The notes under the pieces are model-generated. The model was given only the letters and a program-made list of their open reading frames with translations, searched no databases and had not been told where the DNA came from. A DNA stretch of 64,000 nucleotides from assembly GCF_019097595.1 (NCBI RefSeq), contig NC_080714.1, positions 21,439,259 through 21,503,258 of the forward strand. The letters are read 5' to 3'. The position numbers were made by a program, and so were the translations under genes. Positions 34,600 to 47,445 of the stretch are shown here, piece after piece (the first letter of the stretch is position 1; each line of letters begins with the position of its first letter). This DNA is from Hemibagrus wyckioides. Taxonomy: Eukaryota; Chordata; Actinopteri; Siluriformes; Bagridae.

Positions 34600-35700
34600 A
34601 TTGTTCTTAATTTTAGACACTCGTCTTGACAATGTTTTAAAGCAATAAGCATGTCCATAATTATTTCCTTCCTGTCTATTTCCTGACATCTAAATAGTTG
34701 TTTTGACTTTTTTAACAGTAATAATTCTAATTATTGGCACCTATGTGGTTTAGAGTTTAAAAGAATATCAGGATTGGGTAGTTATAAAAATCTCAATATA
34801 CAGCACGTGTATTATAAACCACAGGTTGTGTCTTATGAATATAAAGAGAGACATGAAGGTAAATGTGATTTTCTCATAAGAAAATTACCTGTCCATACTT
34901 GCTGTATACAATCTATGCACATCCAATTAATTAAATATGAAAATGTACACCAGTGACCTTCTAAAAATAATTTTTATGTCAAAGCTGAAATATGTATAAA
35001 TTCTGCCATGTGGGATTTTGTTCCTGAAAAGCTGCTGTTTGTTTATTTATTTATTTACTTATTTATTTATTTTTGAGATACGTGCTTTTTATGGAACAAT
35101 GACAACAGTCACAATTCCCAAATGAGAACGAAACCTGGCTCTGCAGCTCCAGACAGCCTTGCTCTTCTGTGCTCTGCCACGACACTCAGTCACCTTGCAT
35201 TTGATGCAGTGATAGTCTTCGTTTCCCGGGCAGTTTTGCCAATATACAGGACAAAAGCACTTGGACCTGAGGGACAGAGATGCAACTCGAGCAGCATTAC
35301 TCCAAAATCGCAGTTGTGTGCTTCAGCCCGCTCTATAGCTAATAGCAGATGTGATGGTGACAGCCGACACCATTCTCGTCATATAGCATACATACCCTCA
35401 GGGCAGGGCAGAGATGAACAGGAATTTTAGAGGGCCATTCAAAAAGACATTATAGGTGCAAGGCTAAAAACACTGCATAGTGTTGTCTATCTATAGTAAC
35501 AGGCAGACACAGAAATGTCAAAGGGACAGTGTAGTGGAAATAGGACACTTAAAAAAGTAACACGCTTGTGGGACAAATGGGCTGCAGGTATAGAACCTTC
35601 TGACAGATCTTAAACTCTTTTTGACAGAACTATTGCACATTGAAATCTGACTTTGAAATTAAGTCTAAATTAAGTAGCTTTTATTTTTATTAAGTAGCTT
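34600..35700. other. ajap1 long intron, no gene established
   Basis: Contains a short (ATTT) run at 35040-35072. An unusual minus-strand cysteine-rich reading frame at about 35100-35260 is reported as a finding, not as a gene. Confidence 0.4.
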
Positions 35701-35710
35701 ATATATACAC

Positions 35711-35797
<87 letters not shown>
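35701..35797. repeat. (AT)n microsatellite, about 95 bp
   Basis: Nearly pure AT, starting ATATATACACATATATAT, abutting an inverted SINE. Confidence 0.95.
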
Positions 35798-35798
<1 letters not shown>

Positions 35799-35985
35799 CT
35801 GCACATCGAAATTCTTTCTTCACATATCCTTACCTTGGAGAGTTTGGGTCAGAGCACAGGGTCAGCTATGATGGGGTTGGGAGGGCCCAACTGTTGCAAC
35901 TAGATGGTGCTGGGGCTTGAACCCCAATCTTCCACAAAACATCCCAGAGCCTAAACCACTTCAGCTACCACCAGTCCATACTGTT
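35797..35985 (-). mobile_element. tRNA-derived SINE (family 1), inverted
   Basis: Reverse complement of the family found at 3410-3625: tail ATCGAAATTCTTTCTTCACA, body GGGTCAGAGCACAGGGTCAG, and promoter GGGGCTTGAACCCC with CTAAACCACTTCAGCTACCA. Confidence 0.75.
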
Positions 35986-35989
35986 CACT

Positions 35990-37451
35990 GTAGTTTAGAT
36001 GGTAGAGCTATCACACCATGGTTTCCCCCATTTGTGTCCTGCTGAGTCTATGTAAAGCCATAAAATCTTATTTTTCAGTTACTTTACATCTGACCCTTTT
36101 CAAAGTTCTGTATTAAATCCGTTAAACAAATTCCTCTTTTTGACCTAGACGCAGACTGAGGATTATCCTTGTATGATGTCATCAGCTTGTGTTTTGAGCT
36201 CCACAATGAACTCCAACTATGTTTCTGGACACACTAGCATTTATACATTTTAGTTTATGCACATGCCTCTCACATTATTCAAATTCAGAGAAAGGCCATT
36301 TTCACACTTTGCCCAAAGGAGAAGGAGTTCATTCTTCCAGGTTTACATTCACATAGAAGAATGTCTAATGAACTGCATATCAAGTCTACACATCACATTT
36401 GTGCATGCTCGGTTACAAAATGGTAGACTCCATGTTCATTCTTGTCTTTGTCAACACTCAAGGTGAAAAACAGAACTTTTTCACTATGGATGCATGGCAA
36501 GTCATCGTCATCGTAAGAATACCTGCAAACGTGTACGATTTTTAACCATTTTTTAGACCAGCGCATGACATGCAGTTTTGAGTATCCTCGCTGCAAGTGC
36601 TCACACTAAACAGCCTAGTTCAATCATCAATAAAGCATGCGCCCTGTTCAATCATCAATAAAGCAACTGTTGTTGAAAAAAAAAAAAACCCTTTACCCAC
36701 CATTATAACCTGAAACAGAAAAAGATGTGAAATTTAAACCAATCACATTACTCTGCATGCAGTGGCGAGGCTAACTAGCTTCCATAACTGATGCAGAGAA
36801 CAACATGGTTCAGTGGATGCAAGCTCCAGACCACTGTTTCCAAGGGGAAAATTGATCAGTTCTCTAGACCACTCTTGGACTCAAAAAACAGCTTTCGCAC
36901 TCCACCAAACGTACAAAACTCTCAGCTGCCTGTCTGGAAGAAGAGTGTGAAGATGATCTTTGTAGTGAAGATGGCTTGTTGTTTTGAAAGGTTTGGTGGT
37001 GTGGACCCAGCACGACAGACTGATTAAGCAGTACTTGCAAAAAACACATCTTCAAAAGGCATATACATCCTTCAGTCCTAGAGCTATTGTACTATGTAAC
37101 AAGATGTTAGACATGTTAGAGAGGAGCACAAGTGACATTAGACGAAAGAAACTTTAAACACTGACTTTTAATGCAGCTGTTATTTGGGAAGATCTCAGAA
37201 GAGAAAATTCCCCGGTCTAGCTTTCCCCGTGAGGTGCAAACTACAAAATGCTAAAAAAAAAAACATCGGCCAAGATTTCAGTCATCAAGTCTTGATGATT
37301 TATGACAAATCTGGCACAAACCTCGCTATGAGAATATTTATGTTATGCCCTTAACCATCCAAAGTACAGCTTAAAAAATCTTAAGAAAGTAGACAGAAGT
37401 AGATACAGCACTTTGCAGTAACCTTAAAAATTGATCAAAGCACTGATTATG

Positions 37452-37487
<36 letters not shown>

Positions 37488-40270
37488 AATGGGAAGATAA
37501 ATGCCATTTTCCCCTCTCTTACAAATGTTTCCTATAAGTACCCCTGCTATTAGAACTTTGTGTGAAGTAACCTACTGATTTTTAATCTTAACAAATCCAA
37601 ATGTTAAATTGCACCACAAGCCCATATTATTCAATTTAATAGACTTATCCAAACTCTTTGTGCTAGTGGCGGAATCAAGCTAGTATTCTGCATAGGTGTA
37701 CTGGGTAGTAATTATTAATACCAAGGTGCCTCAAGCAGGGTTTGGCACCAAAATCAATGCTTCATCCCTGTGATGAAGTCTAGAACAAATTGTTCTTGTT
37801 GGAAATCTTGCACCTAAAAATCTTTTTTTTTTGTAGAAAGGTACAGGAAAAAAGATTGCAGAACTATAAAAAGCAGATTATAAAAGCATAAAGAAGGAAC
37901 ATCGGCCAGGAGCACCTGAATGTCCAATATGTCAGAAGAGGAGATGGTAAAAATGATGCACATTTTACGAACCGCAAAGGTAATTTTGCCATGGTCTGAC
38001 TTCAAGTCTTGAAAAATCAAGACATCAAGAAATCCAGGCTATAGAAAAGTTTGAACCTTATTATGTGGCTTTGAAAAAAAATCAAGCTTTTAAGCACTTT
38101 AGATAGTGGAAATCATTAACATGGCTTAAATTAATAATTTCAAGTTATTTTCTTTAATATATTTTGCGTAAAACCCAAGCAAAGAAAATGAGTAGAGTTG
38201 GTCTGTACAGCTCTGCTCTGTGGTCTGAACCATGTTCTCACCTGCGTCTAGTCACTTTCACCTTTGTCTTTTTGTGGTGTAAAATATAACTGCTAGTGTT
38301 TAAATCAATCATTGCTTATTGTGCCCTTGCCACATCTTGCGTCAGTAAACATCATTTTAGCTCCTGGTTTTAATGGTGGTGTTCAGCATGGTTCCTTAGG
38401 TTTACTCACAGCACAATATTTCTTGATCTTATCACGAAGGCAGACACTTGTTGGTAGGATGCAAATACAGGAGTTCATTGAAAAAAGTTTGAAAAAATGA
38501 GTAATAGGAACATGTTGAAAAATAAGAAGGAAGAGGAAACTAGACTAAGCGATCAATCCAAGAGATGTCAGGCACAGAAGTGGGTCAAAGCAGGCACAGG
38601 TCAAAAAGGCTTTGAACAAGATCCAACTGGGCCAGGCAAAATCGTAGTCAAGGACAGAGAAAATACAATATTCAAAAAAGAGGCTGACAAAAGCAATAGA
38701 AAGGATTCGTGTATATGAAGAGTGCTAAACCAAACATACATAATTACACACAGGTGAACATAGTCAGAAGGATGGTGACTGGGAGAACTGGAGTGCAGGT
38801 GGTTGCTGGGAGTGTGAGTCCAGGATGGCCATGTTTGTAGGAAAAGAGTTGCGATTTAACAGATCTCTGCTTGCTTATTTATATGTATAAGTATGAATAT
38901 TATTGAGGATAATTTTATGGATTTTCACATCAAGCGTAAGAAAAGGTCTAAAAAAAACAGGATCCGCTTCTGGCTTCCACGTAGCTTAAAGTCTACTCTA
39001 AATAGTACAGTGTTAGATTCAACCAAACCTACCTGAAATGTAATGCATGTGTACCTAGTTGTAAGTCTCAACTTATTTCAGGTCTTACAAGGTCAGTTTT
39101 TTAAAAACTAAACATTAGAAAATTTGGAGCCGTACATTCATGTGAAAATCCAGGTTCCTGTCATGATGAATCTGATGTAACCCTAAATGTTAGCAGTTTA
39201 GGATAAAAAAGTATTGAAATGAAAGCAAATCCTGTACAATAAGCTTCTATGCGTCAGCCAGATTTGATTGGCTTTTTTTTTTTTTTTTAATACCTTACTC
39301 TGATCCAAATGCATGTGACAGGCATTGCAGATTCTCTCCCCAGTAATCTCCAAACTCAATTTACTTTTTAATACGAATGATGAAATTTTATAGTGCAAGA
39401 AAATATGACTCACTGTGGGAGAATAAAGTGACAGAATAATTTCTGATGAGATCTGGGGGTCTATAAAGATTTCTCTCTTACCCTCTTTCTCAATCTCTCT
39501 GTCACTATAATAAAATTATTAGCTTTAGGAAATTCTTATAGACTCCCCATGTGCACGTCAAGGGCATAAGGGTCGGAGTGAACTGTGCTTAAATGCCAGA
39601 AAATATTGCATGTGTAATTCTAATATGGTTCTTTTAGGATCCAATTTCACTATCAATTATAGGTTTAGTTACCTTTCTAATCAGATCCGTCGGGCAATAA
39701 AATAAAACGTCGAGAAGAAGAATCCCTCATCTTCCCATTCGGCCATGATCATTGAAACTTATGGGAGATATAAACAAACAATTCAGCTAAGCCTCTGCAG
39801 AGAAATAAATTCTAAATTTAAAAGCAGTTTAAAAAAGCCACACAGATAGAACACTACATCTTAAAGAAAATTACATCTACCCTGGTTTTCGCACTGCATG
39901 TGGCTGAGCCTCCAGCACTCTATTCTTATAACGGAGAGAAAGCTCACATTTTCCATCTTTATTTGGAATTGGATAGCACCGTTATCTGTCAGAGTGTGGA
40001 GGGTAACTTTTGAAAAGCTCTTTCTCCCATTTGTCTGAAAGAATAGACAAGATAGAAATCTTGCCAACCAACAGACCTTCAAAAGAAAGATAGCCAGCCC
40101 TGCTTTTTTTATGCAGGAGAGCTGCAGGGGAAGGGTATTGGCTTCACTACATCTTAACCTTCACTCCTTACTCCTTCTTTTGCTTGGAATTTAGGGAAGA
40201 ACGTTTCTTGTATGTTTCTCATTATTTCGCAGTTAGAATAAAGTGTGCCCTCATGACCTTACCTGTCCTG
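35990..40270. other. ajap1 long intron
   Basis: No supported exon. (GT)n at 37456-37486. The sequence 38440-38860 (CAGGTCAAAAAGGCTTTGAA; GGTGAACATAGTCAGAAGGA; GAACTGGAGTGCAGGTGGTT) looks like a degenerate dispersed repeat of unknown class. A repeat-free block lies at 39500-39790. Confidence 0.4.
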
Positions 40271-40275
40271 TACGG

Positions 40276-40396
<121 letters not shown>

Positions 40397-40789
40397 TATA
40401 TAGCTAAAAGTTGCTTTTTGCCCAATGGGTACCAACTAAACGTCCTCACAAGGTCAAAACAGTCTTATTTTTCTGTTATTTCTGTCCTTGTGGCATTCTA
40501 TAAAAAACACGCACCCCCAAAACTGTCTGTCTGTCTGTCTGTCTGCTCCAGGTGTTTCTCTGTCTGCCCTTTTGGATAGTGAGACGGTAAGAACTGAACC
40601 TGTACTTGTTCCTAATCTGTATCTGCTGTGTAGCTCTGACAGAGAAACTGTGCTCTTGCCAATCCATAGTCTCTGTTCTAAAGCCTATATCACTCGAATG
40701 AACTAAGTACACCTGACTAAATGCACATTATCATCTAGTACTGCTAATATTATGAACAGCAGCTACGCTAATGCTGTTCCATTGTTTCC

Positions 40790-41215
40790 CTTCTTCTACC
40801 CATCCCGAGGCATACAGAGACTGTGCTGGCTCCAGTGGCATCCGGAGATGGACCAGCTCCAGCCGGGTTCTGCTTGTGAGGATTGGGATATTCAAGCAGC
40901 GCTGTGGACAACAACCTCCTTGTTGATTTACATAACATTATACACATGCTGTATCTGCATCACACAATTGTCACCCAAATGAGGATGGGTTCCCTTTTGA
41001 GTCTGGTTCCTCTCAAGGTTTCTTCCTCTTACCATCTAAGGGAGTTTATCCTTGCCACAGTCGCCTCAGGCTTGCTCACTTGGGATAACATCTAGGACTG
41101 TTTGTCTGTTTATATGTTTGTTGTTTTCTTATGTCGTTTCTCATGTAAAGCTGCTTTGAGACAATGCTCTTTGTTAAAAGCGCTATACAAAAATTGAATT
41201 GAATTGAATTGAACT
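40790..41215 (+). mobile_element. dispersed fish repeat with (GAATT)n end
   Basis: Opposite-orientation relative of 24263-24620. It contains GGATGGGTTCCCTTTTGAGT, CTCTCAAGGTTTCTTCCTCT, CACAGTCGCCTCAGGCTTGC and GTAAAGCTGCTTTGAGACAA, and ends GCGCTATACAAAAATTGAAT (TGAAT)n. Confidence 0.7.
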
Positions 41216-41219
41216 AGCC

Positions 41220-44200
41220 TAATCCCGATTTTCTTTGACGCAGGAGGGGTACGTCATAACTGTCAGTTAAATTCAGACACACGTTCCAGCACAGCTCAAT
41301 AAAAGGCTTGGTTTATAAAGTTTCTCATGATTATCATTACTACATACACTGGGTTCATAGCTGTGGCATCTTTGCAGATAAAGAATTCTAAAGTCAGAAT
41401 CAAGTCAGTATTTAAAATATGTATCGAGAAAGTGTGATTACAAAGGATTTATGTGGATTGTTTACACTTTACTTATGCGGATGAAAGAACGGAAGGAAGG
41501 AAGGAAGGAAGGAAGGAAGGAAGGAAGGAAGGAAGGAAGGAAGGAAGAAAGAAATCATAATAGTGTATAGTATAGAATTGCCACAATGGTCCCAATCAGC
41601 TAACCTTCATAAAAAGACAATAAATAAAGGTTTTAATATTACAAATAGACTAGTAAAACAGATTATGTTCTCATTAAAACTACTCTTACAAGAACCGGTA
41701 AAAATATTTACTAATAAATATGTAAATATGGCAAAGTAAATGAGCATTACTGCCCACATCAATTCTGTCAACTACTGTAATTCAATTAAATTACGTGTGG
41801 AGATGTATATTAGTCATAGAAAATGTCAGGCAGGAATGGGGACTGAAGCAAGTGCATGGAACTGAGACATCTGGCAACAGCAGCACTAGGTCACCTGCAT
41901 AGGACACAAATCTATCCCTCTCTTTCCAGGACTCTCTTTCCTGTAGGGGAATCTGGAGATTTTTCCAAATGGAGCTCACTCTCACTAACACATTAATGTA
42001 AATACTGAACAGTGATGGATTACATCCATGACACTACATCCCTTTCCTGGCTGAAGATTTCAGATGTTTGTCACTAACTCCTATCGCCATTTGATCCTCT
42101 TTACACTGAATTAATGAAGTCATTTTCTTACAGTCTCAGTCTACCCATCCGTATTCACCCTTCATTCTCTCTCTCTCTCTCTCTCTCTCCCTCTCTCAAT
42201 CTCCCATTGCTCATCTCTTCCCTTCGTTATACCTCCCACACTCTCTACCTGGCCAGAGGAAGCCTCTTATTGCACCTGCTGATGCTTTCCAATTGCCAAT
42301 TAATGCTGATGTCAACGTGTCAGTCTCAGTTGATTTCCACTGAGCCATGGCAATCCAAAACACTTAATCCTGGCAAAAGGGGAGGAAGAAAATGGAGAAA
42401 TAAAGCCACAGAAAAACACATAAAGGAGAGCTGTGAAAGAGTGGGGAGATCACAGTCAATTATTGTGAATGCCTCGGTCTCCAGTGTGAAGGGCTTTACT
42501 GCATAATTCAATTACTGTACAGAGAACGTTCTGTGGAAGACAGAAGGAGGTGGTCAGATATTTGCTGAAGTGACTGTGATTGTATTACTTAACGCATAAT
42601 AAAGTTACCCAGGACACAACAACTTGATTTCTCCACTGCATTGAAAGCTTATCTGGAAATATTAAGTGACTTCTTGGACTGACATCTTTTAAAGAGGCTG
42701 CATTTAGAATATAATATATTGAATATGTCACAATAATGAGAGTCCCAAAAGGTTCCCAAACTGCCTCTGATATTCTTGATTTAGAAGTCTGAAATTGAGA
42801 GGCTTATACAGCTTTCCAAAGATGTCTAGACATAATCTATTGCCAGTAATAGGAATTTTGAATTAACACAAATAGAAAGATGACATTTCAAATTGACTTC
42901 TTTTTTTTGTGCGTGTATGTCTGACTGGTCATGACCAAAGGCGCTCACTGATGGCTGGCTATTGCAAGAAGATTTGCACATTATAGTATAATTTTAAGTG
43001 GATCATTTAAAGTCTATAATAATTATTATAATGCTCATCTTGGCATAGCTGTGGTTGGATAACCCCCTGTAGAGTCATCGACATGTCAAAGCATAATTCC
43101 GTTATATTTTATAAAGTACCGTTCTGAATCCTATCCAACTGTTTAATCTTATCATTAATTCTTAAGCACACTACGTTTCAGATATATACGCATAATTTAA
43201 CTTCTTACAAAATATGTAATTAGCCTATAGACCAGGGAAGGAGATGGGAGGTGTGATAAAGAGCTCAGTGAGGAGAACAGCAGGTATTTGCGAGGCTTAA
43301 ATCCTCACAGCCACACTAAGTCTGACACTTCCATCTGGCAGCATCCACAATACGATCTCCAAGTGCTAAAGACAGAAGCGCACACACACACACACCTACC
43401 CACAGACACGGTATACCTAGCTGGCTATATACAAAGTTGAACAGAATACTCTGGAAAAGTATTGACAGCTGAATACATCTCCCCGAATGTATTCAGTAAA
43501 GTATTCATTTATAATACATAAGAACAGAAGACATTCAGAATACATAGAGACTACATGCCTGATGTGGTACTGATATTCAACAATTTCACAAGAGCCACTG
43601 TTCTGCTGAATATTGAATTAGCATAAATAAACTGCAAACATGAGAATGAATACTGATGCTGTTTTAATGAGCCTTTTTTTTTTTTACTGTAGCAATTGTA
43701 CATCACACTGATCTAGCCTAATAAATCTCAGATAACAGCATTAAATTTGTATGGGGAAAAAACAAACAAACCTCACATTAAGAGTTAAGTTGCATGGATG
43801 CAAATTCTTTCTGTCATGAAGCAAGAAAACACATGGGCAGGTTTGGGTTTAACTAAAAGTAATCAAAGCTGACAAACCTGAAGGTTAAGACAATAATCGT
43901 AAAGCACAAACAAGGTCAGGCAACAGACACGCAAAACCTTTATGCTGCCTTTTCCAAACTTATCATAGCCGTAATACAAATAAAGTTTTATATATGCTGA
44001 ACTCCTAACACCATTAATTATATTTCATTACAGCTCAACCTTAAATATTTATCTATTCTCACACAAAATGGCTGATACATCAGGATACAACTCATGCGGT
44101 GACAAAGTCACACCTCAGAATCAAACCCCTGGATAAAATCTGCACTGGGATTTGGCAAATGTTACCTTTTGATGGAGGGACTTGTATGCAGTAAAACCGC

Positions 44201-46620
44201 TCCTGTGACCTTAAGAAGCACACAGGTGAAATTCAGCAGAAAATGGATGTATGCAATTTCTAAGCAGCCTTGAACGTTGATTAAATGACAATGTCAGCGG
44301 CTGTCTTTCGAATTTGCTGGAATCAGCAGTGCAGACCGTGGTGTCGCTACATTTCCTTATGCAGTGATTTTAACTGCTGTTTCCACACAAACACGAAAAT
44401 CTTGTTTGCGTTGATTCGCCACGTACACACGTTTCCGTATTGAAACAGCGTAAATGAATAAAAAGCTCTCTCTGTTCTAATCTGAAACATTATTTACGAT
44501 CAATAATAACTCCGTTAAATAAAGTTCACTGAAATGCATTTGAGGCTGATACCTTGAGTCACCAGATGTTTCACGTTGTTAATCTAAAGCTCAGGAGTGG
44601 AAAATGTACTGAGAAATTATACTTATAATTACTATAGTTTTTTTTTCTTTCTTTTGAAAATTAACTTATTATGTCTAATATTGTTGCTGGTCTTATGCAT
44701 GACTAATGCTGTGCAGTTTGCTAATGAATTTATCATGAATTAAAATAGCAACATTTACCATTAGCTAGAATGTGACTCACTGCCTAGCCATACATGTCAT
44801 AAATGTATGGAATATGTTGCTAGTCTAACCTGGCATAAGCAAGCAGGCTAGCTTACTAAATCTAGCCAATTAACTTCAGTAAATTACCCAGAACTTACTT
44901 CAATACACTTTTAGATGGAGTGCATGCCTTCTAGGGTGATAAAAGAGACACCTCATTTTTCTACAAGCTTTACTCCAGCATACTGAAACACTTTTCTGAG
45001 ATAGTGCCTCTTTAAGTTCCCTGAAATTCCACACTGCAGTCTAGTGGCTTATTCAAATGCACTCCCGTAGCTATAGGCTAAACATAGATATAATGCAGCA
45101 GGTAGGTAAAATGCCTTATCTACAAACACAACTAAATCTTGCCTGATAAATAAGGTACTGGGTAAAATATATTCTGATTATTTCTATTTGGGACCATTAA
45201 AGTCAAATGTATTACTAAGGTTGTGAAATTTCCAGGCAGGCCTTAGTTTAAAAGTTTAAACTGGAGACAATATTTCTGTATATTGTACTACGGTTTTGCA
45301 CTCAGGAGAGAATACTGCAGACTTTATATAGCTGCAAATATTGGATTATTCTGCCTGCTGCGCCATAATACCACAATATACAGTATACAGTAGGTCTTAA
45401 TATGGTTACGTCTTAAATCTGCATATAAAATCTGACGTTTATAAGCTGAGCGTTATTATATTGTGCTTTTCATCTCAGAATTGCTGTGTGCATTATCAAC
45501 TATTCCACAGCAGTTTATCCACAGTCAAATCCTCATTCATTCATTTCCTCCTCTAAGCTTTTTGTGCGTTTGTTAATCGTAATTCTCTGGGGAAAGGCTT
45601 TACAAAATTGTGAAGACAAAGCGTCTCAAGATATTCTATCAACTTGAAACCATATGCATAGCAAATATATCGTGGTGCTGTAACATGTAACAGCTCTTGA
45701 CAAACTTGTCTAAAAGCAGCGCAGGTGGATCAGTCTATAATGTAACTTCATAGACAAACTGTGTTTGGAGATTTAGCAGCTGAATCCATACAGAGGAGTG
45801 TTTTCCCACACAGGAAATGTTGGCTATTGTGTCTAAGCTCAACATGATGCCAATTTTTACTGGATTCATGTGATTCATGATAATAGATCTCTTGAGCTGT
45901 CAGTAAGCCTGAGGATCAACAGGCTGGCTATATAGCCAAGACCTAAAGCCTTGAAACAACTATATAAGGAAAGATGGCTTAAACCCACCAAAACACTTAA
46001 AGGAAAAACACAGAAATACAGCATGTGTTAACCTTATAATATCATTTTATAGCAGGCAATTATTATTCACTTATTAAAAGCCAGCAGTTACAATACAAAC
46101 AAATTCAATTGCATTATGTGTCTAAATTGTGGGCTTAATTGAATGAGTTTTTCAATTACTTGACATATTTTAGTGTTTGAATCCCCACTGAAACTCTTCA
46201 TGTGTAGTTAATGAATAAAAGAAATAAATTGCTGCATAAAAATAATTTTAAAAAATTATTTATATAAACAGTCAATTTAATTTTACATACTGTGTAGGTT
46301 AAAAGGGTATTATAATATTATAATAATATTCATAGAAAATTATTAATTCTATTAATTTAATTATTTTAATAATAATAATAATATTTTAAATGAAGGCTTA
46401 TGGTGTCTGACCTTACTGAATTATTATAGCTAAAGATAAATAATAGCTTTGAGTTATATGATTTGTGACTTGTATGTATTGTATATGTCTAGAAACCCTT
46501 TAACAATATCAGTTAATGTTATCATATTTTGCATTAGCTTGGAAAGCCATAACAGTCTTCACATGTATCATGTATAGTTAAGGTTATCACCAGTGGAAGT
46601 GTCCTGTAACATAGTTAAAC
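41220..46620. other. ajap1 long intron, portion nearest the ectodomain exon
   Basis: No exon found. (GGAA)n at 41490-41546 and (CT)n at 42166-42197. A homeodomain-type TAAT-rich, repeat-poor block at 42240-42500 (CAATTGCCAATTAATGCTGA) is a candidate regulatory element. The rest is AT-rich unique DNA with no recognised repeats. Confidence 0.45.
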
Positions 46621-46671
46621 ACTTAACTAAATTAAAAATCTAGTGTAACTTTGTACAGTATATTTTCTTAC

Positions 46672-47419
46672 CTGGTGTATCCCCAAATGGCTTCTGTGGC
46701 TTGGCGGTCACGCCGAGATTAACAGCAGGCTGTGTAGTAGTCAGCCTCCTAGGACGGGCAGTGGTGACCACTGCATGAGTCCTTTGTGGGCTGCGTGTGG
46801 TCGTGGTAGTTGTAGTAGTGGTGGTGGTGGTGGTGGTGGCCTTTGTAGTGGTCTTGGGGATAACTTTCACTTCATCCTCTGCACCATCATCCGTCCCGGT
46901 TGGTCCCCAGTCAATAAATCCTGCCACTGTAGTGGTCCTCCCTTCCTGCGAATAACTGTCATAACTATCCCACTTTAACTGCCTACGTTGCCGCAACAAG
47001 TGCTGCAAAATGTCAGCTTTACTCCCCTCCAAATACTCCAGCGACTCGCCTCCCTCTGAGGCAGAGAAACTGGAGGTGCAGTTCTCACAAAGATGACGTT
47101 TTTGCCTCGGTGGCCGTGGTTTGGACCTTATCCCCTCTCTTCCTCCACCTTCTCCTCCTCCTCCTCCTCCTCCTCGGTGGTCAAGTAATGGTACAGGATG
47201 TGAGACACCACGCTGCCAGGTACCCAGAGTCCTCCAGTGTGGACCACCGGGTACATCCCTGGTGAGAAGACGAGGGCGTAAGCGAGGCAGTGGCCGAGGG
47301 AGCAGCCTCAGCCCAGTCCCGATTGGAGCACACATAGAGAGATCCATAGTGAGGTGGATAAGGGTGAGGAGGACCCACATTCTGCATCCCAGGAGTCCCA
47401 GTGGTCTCAGTGCAGCCAT
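46672..47419 (-). CDS. ajap1: ajap1 first resolved coding exon: signal region and ectodomain
   Basis: This exon encodes residues 1-249 plus one base of codon 250 of an AJAP1/SHREW-1 orthologue, a type I membrane protein. In mammals the family associates with E-cadherin/beta-catenin junctions and is sorted basolaterally; AJAP1 and its relative PIANP are also reported to bind the sushi domains of GABA-B receptors. Visible parts: a hydrophobic signal-like stretch at about 14-27, a proline/arginine-rich segment at 40-60, a Gly run at 83-93, a dibasic RQKR at 105-108, the family motif FIDWGPTG at about 168-175 (mammals have FIAWGPTG), and a Thr run at about 190-208. The exon ends CCAG|GTAAGA, splitting a glycine codon. 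Upstream, a pyrimidine tract and CAG put the acceptor at 47424-47425, so the exon begins at 47423, 4 nt before the ATG. Mammalian AJAP1 has extra N-terminal residues before the conserved RPLG, so an earlier exon may supply a few more codons. The open frame continuing to 46640 is intron. Confidence 0.93.
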
Positions 47420-47422
47420 GAA

Positions 47423-47445
47423 ACTGGACAGAAGAAAAAAGGTCT
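47423..47445 (-). promoter_or_regulatory. ajap1: splice acceptor preceding the ajap1 start exon
   Basis: Reading the minus strand, a pyrimidine tract (CCTTTTTTCTTCTGTCCAG) ends at 47424, followed by TTTC and ATG. This is a strong 3' splice site. It means the ATG exon is not the first exon and the promoter lies further upstream, at higher coordinates or beyond the window. Confidence 0.75.

Noticed and set aside
46640..46671. C-terminal KKIYCTKLH of the ectodomain open frame
   Set aside because: It lies beyond the CCAG|GTAAGA donor and is intron read-through.
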